From assembly GCF_963422335.1 (NCBI RefSeq), contig NZ_OY729424.1:4030001-4094000 (forward strand): a stretch of 64,000 bases of DNA, given 5' to 3'. The translations under genes were made by a program, and so were the position numbers. Positions within the stretch are counted from its first letter, which is position 1. Each line of letters opens with the position of its first letter. This document shows positions 42,378-51,505 of this stretch, in pieces. The stretch comes from an uncultured Roseateles sp. (GTDB taxonomy: Bacteria > Pseudomonadota > Gammaproteobacteria > Burkholderiales > Burkholderiaceae_C). Under the pieces are notes generated by a model, which was given only the letters and a program-made list of their open reading frames with translations, was not told the origin of the DNA and made no database searches.

Positions 42378-43421
42378 GTGACCGATTCCGTCTCAGCATC
42401 GCCCCCGCACAACCCTTGGCGCCTGTCCGTCGCGCCGATGATGGATTGGACCGACAGGCATTGCCGCTACTTCCACCGCTTGTTGACCCAGCAGACCCGG
42501 CTGTACACCGAGATGGTGACCACCGGCGCGCTGATCCATGGCGACAGGCCGCGGCATCTGGATTTCAATGCCGAGGAGCATCCGGTGGCCTTGCAGCTGG
42601 GCGGCAGCGAGGCGGCCGATTTGGCGCAATGCGCCAAGCTGGCCCAGGACTGGGGCTATGACGAGGTCAATCTGAACTGCGGCTGCCCCAGTGAGCGGGT
42701 GCAGCGCGGGGCTTTTGGCGCCTGCCTGATGAACGAGGCCAGCTTGGTGGCCGATGGCGTGAAGGCCATGCGTGACGTGGTCGATATTCCGGTGACGGTG
42801 AAGAACCGCATCGGCATCGACCGGGTCGAGAGCTACGAGTTCGTGCGCGATTTCGTCGGTACGGTGGCCGAGGCCGGTTGCGAGGTCTTCATCGTCCATG
42901 CGCGCAACGCCTGGCTGCAGGGGCTGAGTCCCAAGGAGAACCGCGAGATTCCGCCGCTGCGCTACGAGCTGGTCTATCAGCTGAAGCGCGAGTTCCCGGA
43001 CCTGACCATCGTCATCAACGGTGGCATCCAGACCGAGGAAGACATCGCCCTGCACCTGGGCCAGGTCGACGGCGTGATGGTCGGCCGCCACGCTTACCAC
43101 GAGCCCTGGGCCATGAGCCGCTGGGATTCACGCTTCTTCGGTGCAGCCGATCCCTTGGCTTCTCGCGAAGAGGCCGAGATCCAGTGGCTGGCCTATCTGG
43201 AGCGCCATGTGGCCACGCAGACCGGTGGCCACCCGAACATCTGGCCGCAGGCGATGCGCCATGCGCTGGGGCTGTGGAACGGCACGGCCGGAGCGCGGCG
43301 CTGGCGTCAGGTGTGGTCGGACCACAAGCTGAAGCTGGAGCCACCGGCCAAGGTGGCGGCCCTGGCCACGGCGGCACGCCAGGAAACGCGTCGCTTGCTC
43401 GCCGAGAGCGCTACGGCCTGA
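42378..43421 (+). CDS. dusA: tRNA-dihydrouridine synthase DusA
   Basis: A 347-residue FMN enzyme, most likely starting at GTG 42378; the frame is open 28 codons further but that part has no family resemblance. SVAPMMDWTDRHCRYFHRLL opens the TIM barrel. The catalytic Cys103 is in NLNCGCPSERVQRGAFG, and HARNAWLQGLSPKENR is the DusA-specific segment. It reduces U20/U20a in the D loop of tRNAs. It converges with the minus-strand polyamine operon three bases away. Confidence 0.92.
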   Translation: MTDSVSASPPHNPWRLSVAPMMDWTDRHCRYFHRLLTQQTRLYTEMVTTGALIHGDRPRHLDFNAEEHPVALQLGGSEAADLAQCAKLAQDWGYDEVNLNCGCPSERVQRGAFGACLMNEASLVADGVKAMRDVVDIPVTVKNRIGIDRVESYEFVRDFVGTVAEAGCEVFIVHARNAWLQGLSPKENREIPPLRYELVYQLKREFPDLTIVINGGIQTEEDIALHLGQVDGVMVGRHAYHEPWAMSRWDSRFFGAADPLASREEAEIQWLAYLERHVATQTGGHPNIWPQAMRHALGLWNGTAGARRWRQVWSDHKLKLEPPAKVAALATAARQETRRLLAESATA

Positions 43422-43424
43422 TCG

Positions 43425-44408
43425 TCACAAGCGGCGCTTGCTGGCCTGCGCCAGATAAAACCATTCCTGACCCGGCTGGGCCTTGGTGTTGGGAAACACG
43501 ATGCGGCCGCTGTCGGGTGCCAGCACCGCTGTGCCATCGTGCCGCCTGCCTATCAGCTGGCCTTTCGCGATCGCGTCGAAGCTGACCCAGGCTTGGGCGA
43601 ACTGGTCGCCTTCGTGGTCGCGGTCCACCACCTCGTACAGCTGCAGCAGCTCCGGCGCCTGCGTGGGCCGGTGCAGATCCACCTCGGCCGCATCGACCAT
43701 GCCCAGCAGGGCCAAGGTGCGGGTGATGGCCAGCCAGGCCACCTCGAGGGCGTTCGGGTCGCTGTGCTGGCCACACTCCAGAGTCAGGCCGTAGCCGCCG
43801 CGCGAACGCATGTATTCGGTCGTGCCGACGCCGTAGTGCGGGTCCTGGTCCAGGCGCTGGCGGCGTGAGCCGTCTGAACCGTCATTGGGCAGTGCGGCGC
43901 GGCGCTGCAGGCCCAGCGCGTAGGTGCTCAGCCAGCCCTCGACGATGCGGGTCGGACCCAATGCCGCGGCCATCGCGGCCTCGGCCGTTTCGTGGACGAA
44001 GGGCTCCAGCGGGCCGCTGTTGTTGCGCGGGCCCAGCATCACAAAGGGCTGACCGACGGCATTGAACGAGTGCAGGTCCAGCAGCACATCGTGAGCGGCC
44101 AGCCAGGGGCACAGCACCTGGCCTATGCGGTCCTCGAAGTCCTGCGCGATCACGGCCGGGCGCAGATTGCGGTTCAGATTGCGCTCGCCCTCGCGCTGGC
44201 CGCGCTGGTAGGCCAGGGGGTTGACGATGGGGATGGCCGTCAAGGTACCGCGCTGCAGGCGCAGGGCGCCGCCGTCCAGCGCCTGCAGCAGGCGCTCGAT
44301 GGCACGGGTGCCGCAGGTCTCATTGCCGTGGACGGCGCCGGTGACGATCAGCCGCGGCCCGGGCAGCAGTCCGGTGAATTGGTGAACGCGAAGATGGGAG
44401 GGTTGCAT
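43425..44408 (-). CDS. M14-family deacylase (succinylglutamate desuccinylase/aspartoacylase-like)
   Basis: A 327-residue zinc amidase. Zinc ligands are His27 and Glu30 in GAVHGNETCG and the His in LLDLHSFNAV; NPLAYQRGQREGERNLNRN matches the AstE/aspartoacylase group. It would remove an acyl group from an amine or amino acid. It is the last gene of the long polyamine operon, 15 bases after the EamA transporter, suggesting action on an N-acylated intermediate; the substrate is unknown. Confidence 0.8.
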   Translation of the reverse strand: MQPSHLRVHQFTGLLPGPRLIVTGAVHGNETCGTRAIERLLQALDGGALRLQRGTLTAIPIVNPLAYQRGQREGERNLNRNLRPAVIAQDFEDRIGQVLCPWLAAHDVLLDLHSFNAVGQPFVMLGPRNNSGPLEPFVHETAEAAMAAALGPTRIVEGWLSTYALGLQRRAALPNDGSDGSRRQRLDQDPHYGVGTTEYMRSRGGYGLTLECGQHSDPNALEVAWLAITRTLALLGMVDAAEVDLHRPTQAPELLQLYEVVDRDHEGDQFAQAWVSFDAIAKGQLIGRRHDGTAVLAPDSGRIVFPNTKAQPGQEWFYLAQASKRRL

Positions 44409-44423
44409 GCGCTTGAGCGTGAT

Positions 44424-45350
44424 TCAGACAGCCGAGGATAGCGCCGGCTGTGGCGACTCGGGCCAGGTGGCCAGCACCACACCCAGCAGGGCCAGACCGT
44501 AGGCGCAGGCCTGCAGCAGGCTCATCGTCTCGCCCAGGAACAGCAGACCCACCAGGCCGGTGGCGATGGGCAGAAAGACCATGAACACGCCGGCGCGGGC
44601 GGCGGGCACACGGGCCAGGCCGGTCATCCACAGCCAGACGGTGATCATGCTGGCGGCCAGCGCGTAGAACAGCAGAAAGCCCCAGCTCAAGGCCGGTACC
44701 GCGGTGAAATCAAAGCTCAGCGCCTGCCAAAGCCCCAGCGGCGTGACCAGCGTGAAGCCCCAGAGATTGATCAGCGCGCTGATGCGCTTGGCCGACACCT
44801 GGCCCGTCAGCTGCTTGCCGACCACCACGTAGACGGCCTCGCAGAACACGGCGGCGATCAGCAGCAACGGGCCCCAGGCAGTGCTTTGCGTGGCCCCACC
44901 GCTGCGGCTGCCCGCCACCAGGCCAATGCCGATCACGGCGCAGGCGATGGCTCCCAGCACGCGGCCACCGACGCGCTCGCCCAGCAGCCCCCACGACAGC
45001 AGGGCCACCGCGGCCGGAATGCCGGCCATGATCACCCCGGCGGACAGCGCCGAACTGGCCTTGATGCCGTACAGCATGCAGATCGAGAACAGGAAGTTGC
45101 CGATGAAGGACTCGACAAACAGCAGCTTGCGGTCGCGGGCACTCAAGGGAGGTTCGTTCGCACCCCGTTTGAGCCAGGGCAGCATCGCAATGGCCGCCAT
45201 GCCGAAGCGCAGCCAGGCCAGCAGAAAAACCGGAAACACCAGCACCAGCAGCTTGGACAGGCCCACATAGGTGCCCACCAGCGAGGTGCTCAGCGCCAGT
45301 GCGCCGTAGGCCAGCCAGGGCACCTGGCCCACCTGTCGGCTCCTCGGCAT
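44424..45350 (-). CDS. DMT-superfamily (EamA) transporter
   Basis: A 308-residue protein with ten transmembrane segments in two EamA repeats (LALSTSLVGTYVGLSKLLVL at the start, LPIATGLVGLLFLGETMS near the end). The ATG overlaps the stop of the upstream glutamine-synthetase-like gene by one base, so it is co-translated within the polyamine operon. Export of a surplus amino acid, amine or GABA is a reasonable but unproven role. Confidence 0.85.
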   Translation of the reverse strand: MPRSRQVGQVPWLAYGALALSTSLVGTYVGLSKLLVLVFPVFLLAWLRFGMAAIAMLPWLKRGANEPPLSARDRKLLFVESFIGNFLFSICMLYGIKASSALSAGVIMAGIPAAVALLSWGLLGERVGGRVLGAIACAVIGIGLVAGSRSGGATQSTAWGPLLLIAAVFCEAVYVVVGKQLTGQVSAKRISALINLWGFTLVTPLGLWQALSFDFTAVPALSWGFLLFYALAASMITVWLWMTGLARVPAARAGVFMVFLPIATGLVGLLFLGETMSLLQACAYGLALLGVVLATWPESPQPALSSAV

Positions 45351-46681
45351 CAAAACTGCGCCACGTAGCGCTGCAGCTCCCAGTCGCTGACATGCCGGGC
45401 ATAGCCCAGCCACTCCTCATGCTTGAGCCGCAGAAACTCCTGTGTCAGCTCGGTGCCCAGGGCCTCGGTGATCACGGCATCGGCCTCCAGCGCGTGCAGG
45501 GCCTGCTCCAGGCTTTGCGGCAGCTGGGCGATGCCGCGTTCGCGGATCTGCGCCAGGCTCAGCGCGAACAGATCCTCGTTGCAACCAGGGCCCAGCGGCA
45601 GCTCGCGGTCTATGCCGTCGAGTCCGGCGGCGATCAGCGCGGCGGTGGCCAGATAGGGGTTGGCCGAAGCGTCGGGCAGGCGCCACTCGAAGCGTCCGGC
45701 CAAGGTGCGGACCAGGCAGGTGCGGTTGTTCGGCCCGTGGGCGATGTGGGCCGGCGCCCAGGTCGTGCCCGACAGCGACTCGCCGACCACCAGCCGCTTG
45801 TACGAATTGACCGTGGGCGCGGCCAGTGCGCACAGGGCCGGCGCATGCAGCAGCACGCCTGCAATGAAGTGATGGGCCAGTTTGGACAGCCCATGCTCGC
45901 GGTCGGTGAACAGGCATTTGGCGTTGTCGCCCTGGCCGCTCCACAGCGAGACGTGGAAGTGCATGCCGTTACCGGGCTGGTTGGCAAAGGGCTTGGGCAT
46001 CATCGAGAAGGTGGCACCGTACTGCTCGGCAATGGCGTGGGCCGCCATCTTGAACAGCATCAGGTGGTCGGCGCTGCGCAGGGCCAGGTCGTGGCCGAAG
46101 TTGACTTCGTACTGGCCGTGCGCGTCCTCGTGATCGAGCTGCAGCACGTCCAGGCCGCAAGCCTCCAGCGTGTCTTGCAGTGCGCGCAGCAGCTCGGCCT
46201 GGCGGGGCAGGCTCTTCAGGTCATACGAGGGCTTGTCCAGCCGGTCCATCTCGTCGAAGGGCAGCCAGCCGCCGCCCTCGGCCGGGCGCAGAAGGAAGAA
46301 CTCGGGCTCGACGCCGGTGCGGCAATGCCAGCCGCGATCGGCCAGCCGGGCTTCGGCGCGCCTCAGCACCTGGCGCGGGCAGGCCTCGAACGGCTCGCCA
46401 TTGACGAAACCATCGCAGACGATGCGCGCATAGCCCGGCAGCCAGGGCAGCACCTGAGCCGTGCTGGCATTGCCTCGCGCGTAGTACTCCGACCGCGTGC
46501 CGTGCCGCGCCAGGCCGGTGCCCCAGATGGAAGGGCCGGAGAAGCCCACCCCATCGGTCAGCAGCTCGTTGATGTGGCGCAGCGGCACGAACTTGCCCTT
46601 GGCCACGCCGAAGATGTCGGTGAACTGGGCGATCAAGGTGTGCACGCCGGCACGGGTCAAATGGTCTAGCAGGTCTTTCAT
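45350..46681 (-). CDS. Glutamine-synthetase-like gamma-glutamyl ligase (GlnT/type III-like)
   Basis: A 443-residue ligase. The N-terminal LIAQFTDIFGVAKGKFVP and the catalytic FNFGH-like tract YEVNFGHDLALRSADH, GNGMHFHVSLW and RLPDASANPYLATAA are present. It is a different branch from the puuA-like gene at 55432 and resembles type III glutamate-ammonia ligases. In this operon it may glutamylate a different amine (spermidine, ethanolamine or methylamine-like) or make glutamine. Specificity cannot be assigned. Confidence 0.75.
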   Translation of the reverse strand: MKDLLDHLTRAGVHTLIAQFTDIFGVAKGKFVPLRHINELLTDGVGFSGPSIWGTGLARHGTRSEYYARGNASTAQVLPWLPGYARIVCDGFVNGEPFEACPRQVLRRAEARLADRGWHCRTGVEPEFFLLRPAEGGGWLPFDEMDRLDKPSYDLKSLPRQAELLRALQDTLEACGLDVLQLDHEDAHGQYEVNFGHDLALRSADHLMLFKMAAHAIAEQYGATFSMMPKPFANQPGNGMHFHVSLWSGQGDNAKCLFTDREHGLSKLAHHFIAGVLLHAPALCALAAPTVNSYKRLVVGESLSGTTWAPAHIAHGPNNRTCLVRTLAGRFEWRLPDASANPYLATAALIAAGLDGIDRELPLGPGCNEDLFALSLAQIRERGIAQLPQSLEQALHALEADAVITEALGTELTQEFLRLKHEEWLGYARHVSDWELQRYVAQF

Positions 46682-46716
46682 GGGTACAGCTCCTTGATGC
46701 CAGCCCGAACGGTGGT

Positions 46717-48204
46717 TCAGTTGTTGATGCGCAGCCAGGTCGTCTTCAGCTCGGTGTACTTGTCGAAGGCATGCAACGACTTGTCACGCCCGTTGCCGCT
46801 CTGCTTGAAGCCGCCGAAGGGCACGGTGATGTCGTCTTCATCGTACTGGTTCACGTGCACGGTGCCGGCACGCAGCGCCCGGGCCACGCGGTGAGCGCGG
46901 TCAATATGGCTGCTCCAGACGCTGGCCTGCAGGCCGTAGGCGCTGTCGTTGGCCAGGCGCACGGCCTCGGCCTCGTCCTTGAAGCGGATCACGCCCAGCA
47001 CCGGGCCGAAGATTTCCTCGCGGGCGATCTTCATGGTGTTGGCCACGCCATCGAATACTGTCGGCTCGACGTAGTAGCCGCCGCTGTCGCTGCGCGCCTG
47101 CCTGCCGCCGGTGACGGCCCGTGCCCCCTCGGCCTGGCCGGCCTCGATATAGCCCATCACCGTGCGCAGCTGGCCGTCATCGACCAGGGCACCCATCACC
47201 GTGCGGCCATCGAGCGGATCGCCCGGTTGGTACTTCGGTGCCTCGGCGGCCACCAGGCTGACGAACTCGTCGGCAATGCTCTCGTGGACCAGCACGCGCG
47301 ACGGCGCGTTGCAGCTCTCGCCCTGGTTGAAGAACATCGCCCCGGCCACCGTCTGCGCGGCGCGCTTGATGTCGTCGAAGTCGGGAAACACCAGGAAGGC
47401 CGACTTGCCACCCAGTTCGTTGTAGACACGCTTCAGGTTGGAGCGGCCCGCGTACTCCAGCATCTTGCGGCCCACCCGGGTGGAGCCGGTGAAGCCCACG
47501 GCATCGACTTGCTCGTGCAGGGCCAGCGCCTCGCCGGCCTCGTGGCCGAAGCCGGGCACGACATTGAACACGCCCTCGGGCAGGCCGGCCTCCAGGGCCA
47601 GCTCGGCCAGGCGCAGCGCGGTCAGTGGCGACTTCTCGCTGGGTTTGAGCACCACCGAGTTGCCGGCGGCGAGTGCCGGCCCCAGCTTCCAGGCGGCCAT
47701 GATCATCGGATAGTTCCAGGGCACGATGGCGCCTATCACGCCCATGGCCTCGCGCTGTATCAAGGCCAGCGCATTCGGGCCGGTGGGGGCGATCTCGTCA
47801 TAGATCTTGTCCACTGCCTCGGCATACCAGGCGATGCAGCGCGCCGCGGCCGGCACATCGACGGCCAGGCTGTACTGGATGGGCTTGCCCATGTCCAGGG
47901 TCTCCAGCAGGGCCAGTTCCTCCTTGGCGGCGAGGATCTTGTCGGCGAACTTCAAGAGCACCTTCTTGCGCGCGGCGGGCGGTCGCCTGGCCCAGCGGCC
48001 GTCTTCGAAGGCGGCACGCGCGCTCAGCACGGCGCTGTCGACATCGGCGGCCTGGCCGCGGGCGACTTCGCCGATGACGCGGCTGTCGATAGGCGAGATG
48101 CAGGCGAAGGTCTCGCCGTTGGCGCTGGCAATGCGTTTGCCGGCGATCAGCATGCGGCCGTCGATTTGAAGTGCGCGGGCGCGCTCGTGCCAGTCAATGC
48201 TCAT
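46717..48204 (-). CDS. puuC: Gamma-glutamyl-gamma-aminobutyraldehyde dehydrogenase (PuuC-like)
   Basis: A 495-residue NAD(P)-dependent aldehyde dehydrogenase. Catalytic Cys298 is in FFNQGESCNAPSR and the general base Glu in YNELGGKSAFL; IVPWNYPMIMAAWKLGPALA binds the cofactor. The overall sequence matches PuuC/ALDH of polyamine catabolism, which oxidises gamma-Glu-GABA aldehyde. It follows the outer-membrane protein gene by 84 bases and precedes the ligase gene by 35. Confidence 0.88.
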   Translation of the reverse strand: MSIDWHERARALQIDGRMLIAGKRIASANGETFACISPIDSRVIGEVARGQAADVDSAVLSARAAFEDGRWARRPPAARKKVLLKFADKILAAKEELALLETLDMGKPIQYSLAVDVPAAARCIAWYAEAVDKIYDEIAPTGPNALALIQREAMGVIGAIVPWNYPMIMAAWKLGPALAAGNSVVLKPSEKSPLTALRLAELALEAGLPEGVFNVVPGFGHEAGEALALHEQVDAVGFTGSTRVGRKMLEYAGRSNLKRVYNELGGKSAFLVFPDFDDIKRAAQTVAGAMFFNQGESCNAPSRVLVHESIADEFVSLVAAEAPKYQPGDPLDGRTVMGALVDDGQLRTVMGYIEAGQAEGARAVTGGRQARSDSGGYYVEPTVFDGVANTMKIAREEIFGPVLGVIRFKDEAEAVRLANDSAYGLQASVWSSHIDRAHRVARALRAGTVHVNQYDEDDITVPFGGFKQSGNGRDKSLHAFDKYTELKTTWLRINN

Positions 48205-48288
48205 GGACTGCTCTCCTGAAAAGGGGGTGGCGTGGCACCGCTACCCGGATGGCGCTGCATCCGGGCGCGGGCTACAGGGGATGAAGGA

Positions 48289-49665
48289 CTAGAAGCTGAC
48301 CACCACCGACGTGCCCAGAACATTATTGCTCTTGCGGTATTCGCCGGAGCGGATGTCCATGAACACCGGCAGGCTGGCGCGGTCCATGCGGTACTCGGCC
48401 TTGAAGGTCGTGTTCAGGTTGTACAGCCAGCTCAGGCCCACCGAGACCGCCATGCGGTTGGTGCCGCGCTCGGCATCGCCGGCCTGATCGGGGCCGATGC
48501 CGTTGCGGTCGTCTGCTGCGGTGTAGCCCAGCAGGCCGCCACCATTCTTGCGGTTCTGCAGGTAGTCGAAGCGGGCCGTGGCCTCCCAACGCGGCACGAA
48601 CTTGTAGGCCACCAGGCCCGAGAAGCCGTACCAGCGCGAGTTGCGCAGTTCTCCGGTGACCGGGTCGGCCGAGATGGCGGCGGCCTTTTGCGTGCCGTAG
48701 CTCAGCTGGCCCTGCACCGTCCAGTCGCCGCGGATGAAGTAGGCATCGACCTCGAACAGATTCAGGCTGGTGTCACGGGTGTCGTAGTCGGTGCCGGTGA
48801 TCGGATTGGTGCCGCTGGCGCGCAGATTTGCGCCCTTGCCATGCACGCCGGCGAAGCCGAAGCCCTCGTACTCGCCCTTGGAGTAATCGACCCGGTAGAC
48901 GATGGCCGGCGCCTTCTCGCCGGCCTGGCGCTTGCTGGTGTTGACGTTGGCCAGCATCACCTTGCTCAGCCACTTGCCGCGGGTCAGCTCCATGCCGGCG
49001 CCGGTGTACAGCGTGGGCAGGGTGAAGTCATACAGCAGGTTGTGCGTGATCAGCTTGTTCAGCGTCGGCTGCTGGAATTCGTAGCCCGACCAGTCCGGGA
49101 TCTGACCGGCAATGAAGCGGGTTTGCAGGTCGCCCAGCGGTATCGACACCGAGGCTTCCTGCACGATCGAGTTCTCACCGATCACCGAGCCGGTGCCGCG
49201 GTTGGGTGTCAGGGTCAGGCGCAGCTTGGTGCCGCCCTCCATCTCCTTCTGGAAGTCCAGGGTGGCGCCGCCGAAATAGGAGTTGTCGTAGTTGTAGCCG
49301 TCCACCGCGACCGGGTTCAGGAACTGGAAGCCACCGCGGTTCTGACGCTGGTTGTAGATGTAGGTGGGGTCGGCGAAGCCGCTGATCTTCAGGTTCTTCA
49401 GGCCCAGGGCCTCCTGGGCGTCTTCCAGGGCCTCGGTCTTGACGGCGATGCGGTTGAAGTCGGCCACCTGCTGCTGGGTCATGCCCCATTGGGCCTCGGC
49501 TGGCTTGGCCGCCTCGGCGGCCTGGAGTTTCTGCTCCAGGCTCTCGACGCGGGCGCGCAGCGCGCGTAACTCCTTCAGCAGTTCATCGTTCGATTGGGCG
49601 GAGGCGGCCATCGGATAGGCACTGGCCAGGGCCAGGGTCAGACAGGCAAGCTTGAGCGTTCGCAT
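48289..49665 (-). CDS. DUF3138-like outer-membrane beta-barrel protein
   Basis: A 458-residue protein with a signal peptide (ACLTLALASAYPMAASAQS), a short coiled coil (LLKELRALRARVESLEQKLQ), a tract LGLKNLKISGFADPTYIYN and a barrel of aromatic-alternating strands that ends in Phe (SVVVSF), the OMP assembly signal. I place it in the DUF3138 family of Burkholderiales from memory of its pattern. It lies inside the polyamine operon between the ABC permease and puuC, so it is a candidate outer-membrane channel for polyamines. Confidence 0.75.
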   Translation of the reverse strand: MRTLKLACLTLALASAYPMAASAQSNDELLKELRALRARVESLEQKLQAAEAAKPAEAQWGMTQQQVADFNRIAVKTEALEDAQEALGLKNLKISGFADPTYIYNQRQNRGGFQFLNPVAVDGYNYDNSYFGGATLDFQKEMEGGTKLRLTLTPNRGTGSVIGENSIVQEASVSIPLGDLQTRFIAGQIPDWSGYEFQQPTLNKLITHNLLYDFTLPTLYTGAGMELTRGKWLSKVMLANVNTSKRQAGEKAPAIVYRVDYSKGEYEGFGFAGVHGKGANLRASGTNPITGTDYDTRDTSLNLFEVDAYFIRGDWTVQGQLSYGTQKAAAISADPVTGELRNSRWYGFSGLVAYKFVPRWEATARFDYLQNRKNGGGLLGYTAADDRNGIGPDQAGDAERGTNRMAVSVGLSWLYNLNTTFKAEYRMDRASLPVFMDIRSGEYRKSNNVLGTSVVVSF

Positions 49666-49709
49666 GGGGTTCTCTCCTCTTGGGTTTCTGAAATTGGGTC
49701 GATTGGCAA

Positions 49710-50549
49710 TCAGGGCACGGCGCGCTGGGCGGCGGCGAGGTCTTTGGAGCGTTGGCGTTCGTTACGGGCAATCCAGTAGCTGGCGGCGACCACGCCGACC
49801 GACACCAGCACGATGATCACGGTGGCCACGGCATTGATGCTGGGGCTCAGCCCCAGGCGGGCACGGGAGAAGATCACCAAGGGCATGGTGGTGGCGCCGG
49901 GGCCGGACAGAAAGGCCGACAGCACCACATCGTCCAGCGACAGGGTGAAGGTCAGCAACCAGGCCGACAACAGCGACTGGGCAATCATCGGCAGGGTGAC
50001 CAGCAGGAAGACCTGCAGCGGCCGGGCACCCAGATCCATGGCGGCTTCTTCCAGCTGCGGGTTCAAGTCCTGCAGACGGGCCTGCACCACCACGGTGGCA
50101 TAGGCCAGGCCCAGCAGCAGATGGCCCAGCCAGATGGTCAGGCTGCCGCGCTCCGGAAAGCCCAGCCAGCGCTGCAGGGACACCAGCATCAGCAGCAGGG
50201 ACAGGCCGATGATGACCTCGGGCATCACCAGCGGCGCGCTGACCATGCCCGAGAACAGGGTGCGGCCCTTGAAACGGCGGTACTTGACCAGGGAGAAGGC
50301 GGCCAGCGTGCCGAGCAGGACCGAACCGCAGGCGGTGAAGAAGGCGATCTTCAGCGACAGCGCCAGGCCGGCCAGCATTTCGCGGTCCTCGGCCAGGGCG
50401 GCATACCACTTCAAGGTCACGCCGCCCCATTTGCTGGGGATGGGCGAGTCGTTGAACGAGTAGATCACCAGGGCCAGGATGGGCAGGTAGAGGAAGACAT
50501 AGCCCAGGCCCAGCCAGCCGCGGCCGAAGTATCTGGCGAGCAGATTCAT
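49710..50549 (-). CDS. potI: Putrescine ABC transporter permease PotI-like
   Basis: A 279-residue permease with six helices. The EAA loop is LEEAAMDLGARPLQVFLLVT, and the start YVFLYLPILALVIYSFND is usual for PotC/PotI. It overlaps potH by four bases and forms the second half of the inner-membrane channel. Confidence 0.92.
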   Translation of the reverse strand: MNLLARYFGRGWLGLGYVFLYLPILALVIYSFNDSPIPSKWGGVTLKWYAALAEDREMLAGLALSLKIAFFTACGSVLLGTLAAFSLVKYRRFKGRTLFSGMVSAPLVMPEVIIGLSLLLMLVSLQRWLGFPERGSLTIWLGHLLLGLAYATVVVQARLQDLNPQLEEAAMDLGARPLQVFLLVTLPMIAQSLLSAWLLTFTLSLDDVVLSAFLSGPGATTMPLVIFSRARLGLSPSINAVATVIIVLVSVGVVAASYWIARNERQRSKDLAAAQRAVP

Positions 50550-51505
50550 CGCTTCACCTCCTGCGCTTCAGCCTGGTATTTGTTGAACAGCGCCAGGGGC
50601 ACGATGATCAGCAGCACCATCACCACGGCCACGCTGGAGGCCATCGGCCAGTCGTTGTTGCTGAAGAACTCGTCCCAGAGCACGCGGCCTATCATCAGCG
50701 TCTGCGGCCCGCCCAGCAGCTCAGGGATGACGAACTCGCCGACGCAGGGAATAAAGACCAGCATCGAGCCCGCGATGATGCCGGCCTTGGACAGCGGCAC
50801 GGTAATCTTCCAGAACCCCACCCAGGGCGTGGCGCCCAGATCGGCGGCGGCCTCCAGCAGGCGCATGTCCATCTTGGCCAGGTTGGCGTACAGCGGCAGG
50901 ATCATGAAGGGCAGATAGGTGTAGACCATGCCCACGACCAGGGAGAAGGGCGTGTTCATGAAAAGCCCCGGCGACTCGATCAAGCCGGCTTGCAGCAGCA
51001 GGCCGTCCAGACGCAGGGCCATCAGGGCCTCGGCCACCCAGCCATGCTCGCTGAGCAGGCCTTTCCAGGCATAGACGCGCAGCAGGAAGCTGGTCCAGAA
51101 CGGCAGCATCACCAGCATCAGCAGCGCCGGCTGCAGGGTCAGCTTGGCGCGGGCCATGAAGTAGGCAAAGGGGTAGCCGATGAACAGACACCAGAAGGTG
51201 GTGGCCGCGGCGTACTTGATGCTGATCAGATAGGACTTGAAGTAGAGATCGTCCTCGGTGATGAAGACATAGTTGCTGAGCTTGATCGACAGCCGCAACA
51301 TGCCGTCGGCATAGACCACCAGGTCCTTGAAGCGCACCGTCTCCATCTCGGAGATGCTGATCTTCAGCACGATCAGGAAGGGCAGCATGAAGAACAGCAG
51401 CAGCCACAGATAGGGCACGCCGATCACGGCGGTGCGGCCGCCGATTTGCGACAGCCCGCGGGGCAGGCGCCGTGTCAGCCCCTGCAGAAGTCCGGCCGCG
51501 CTCAT
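50546..51505 (-). CDS. potH: Putrescine ABC transporter permease PotH-like
   Basis: A 319-residue permease from ATG 51505; the frame is open further upstream but overlaps potG there. PYLWLLLFFMLPFLIVLKIS is the first helix, the EAA loop is LLEAAADLGATPWVGFWKIT, and FIPCVGEFVIPELLGG is the PotH signature. It overlaps potG and potI by four bases each. Confidence 0.92.
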   Translation of the reverse strand: MSAAGLLQGLTRRLPRGLSQIGGRTAVIGVPYLWLLLFFMLPFLIVLKISISEMETVRFKDLVVYADGMLRLSIKLSNYVFITEDDLYFKSYLISIKYAAATTFWCLFIGYPFAYFMARAKLTLQPALLMLVMLPFWTSFLLRVYAWKGLLSEHGWVAEALMALRLDGLLLQAGLIESPGLFMNTPFSLVVGMVYTYLPFMILPLYANLAKMDMRLLEAAADLGATPWVGFWKITVPLSKAGIIAGSMLVFIPCVGEFVIPELLGGPQTLMIGRVLWDEFFSNNDWPMASSVAVVMVLLIIVPLALFNKYQAEAQEVKR

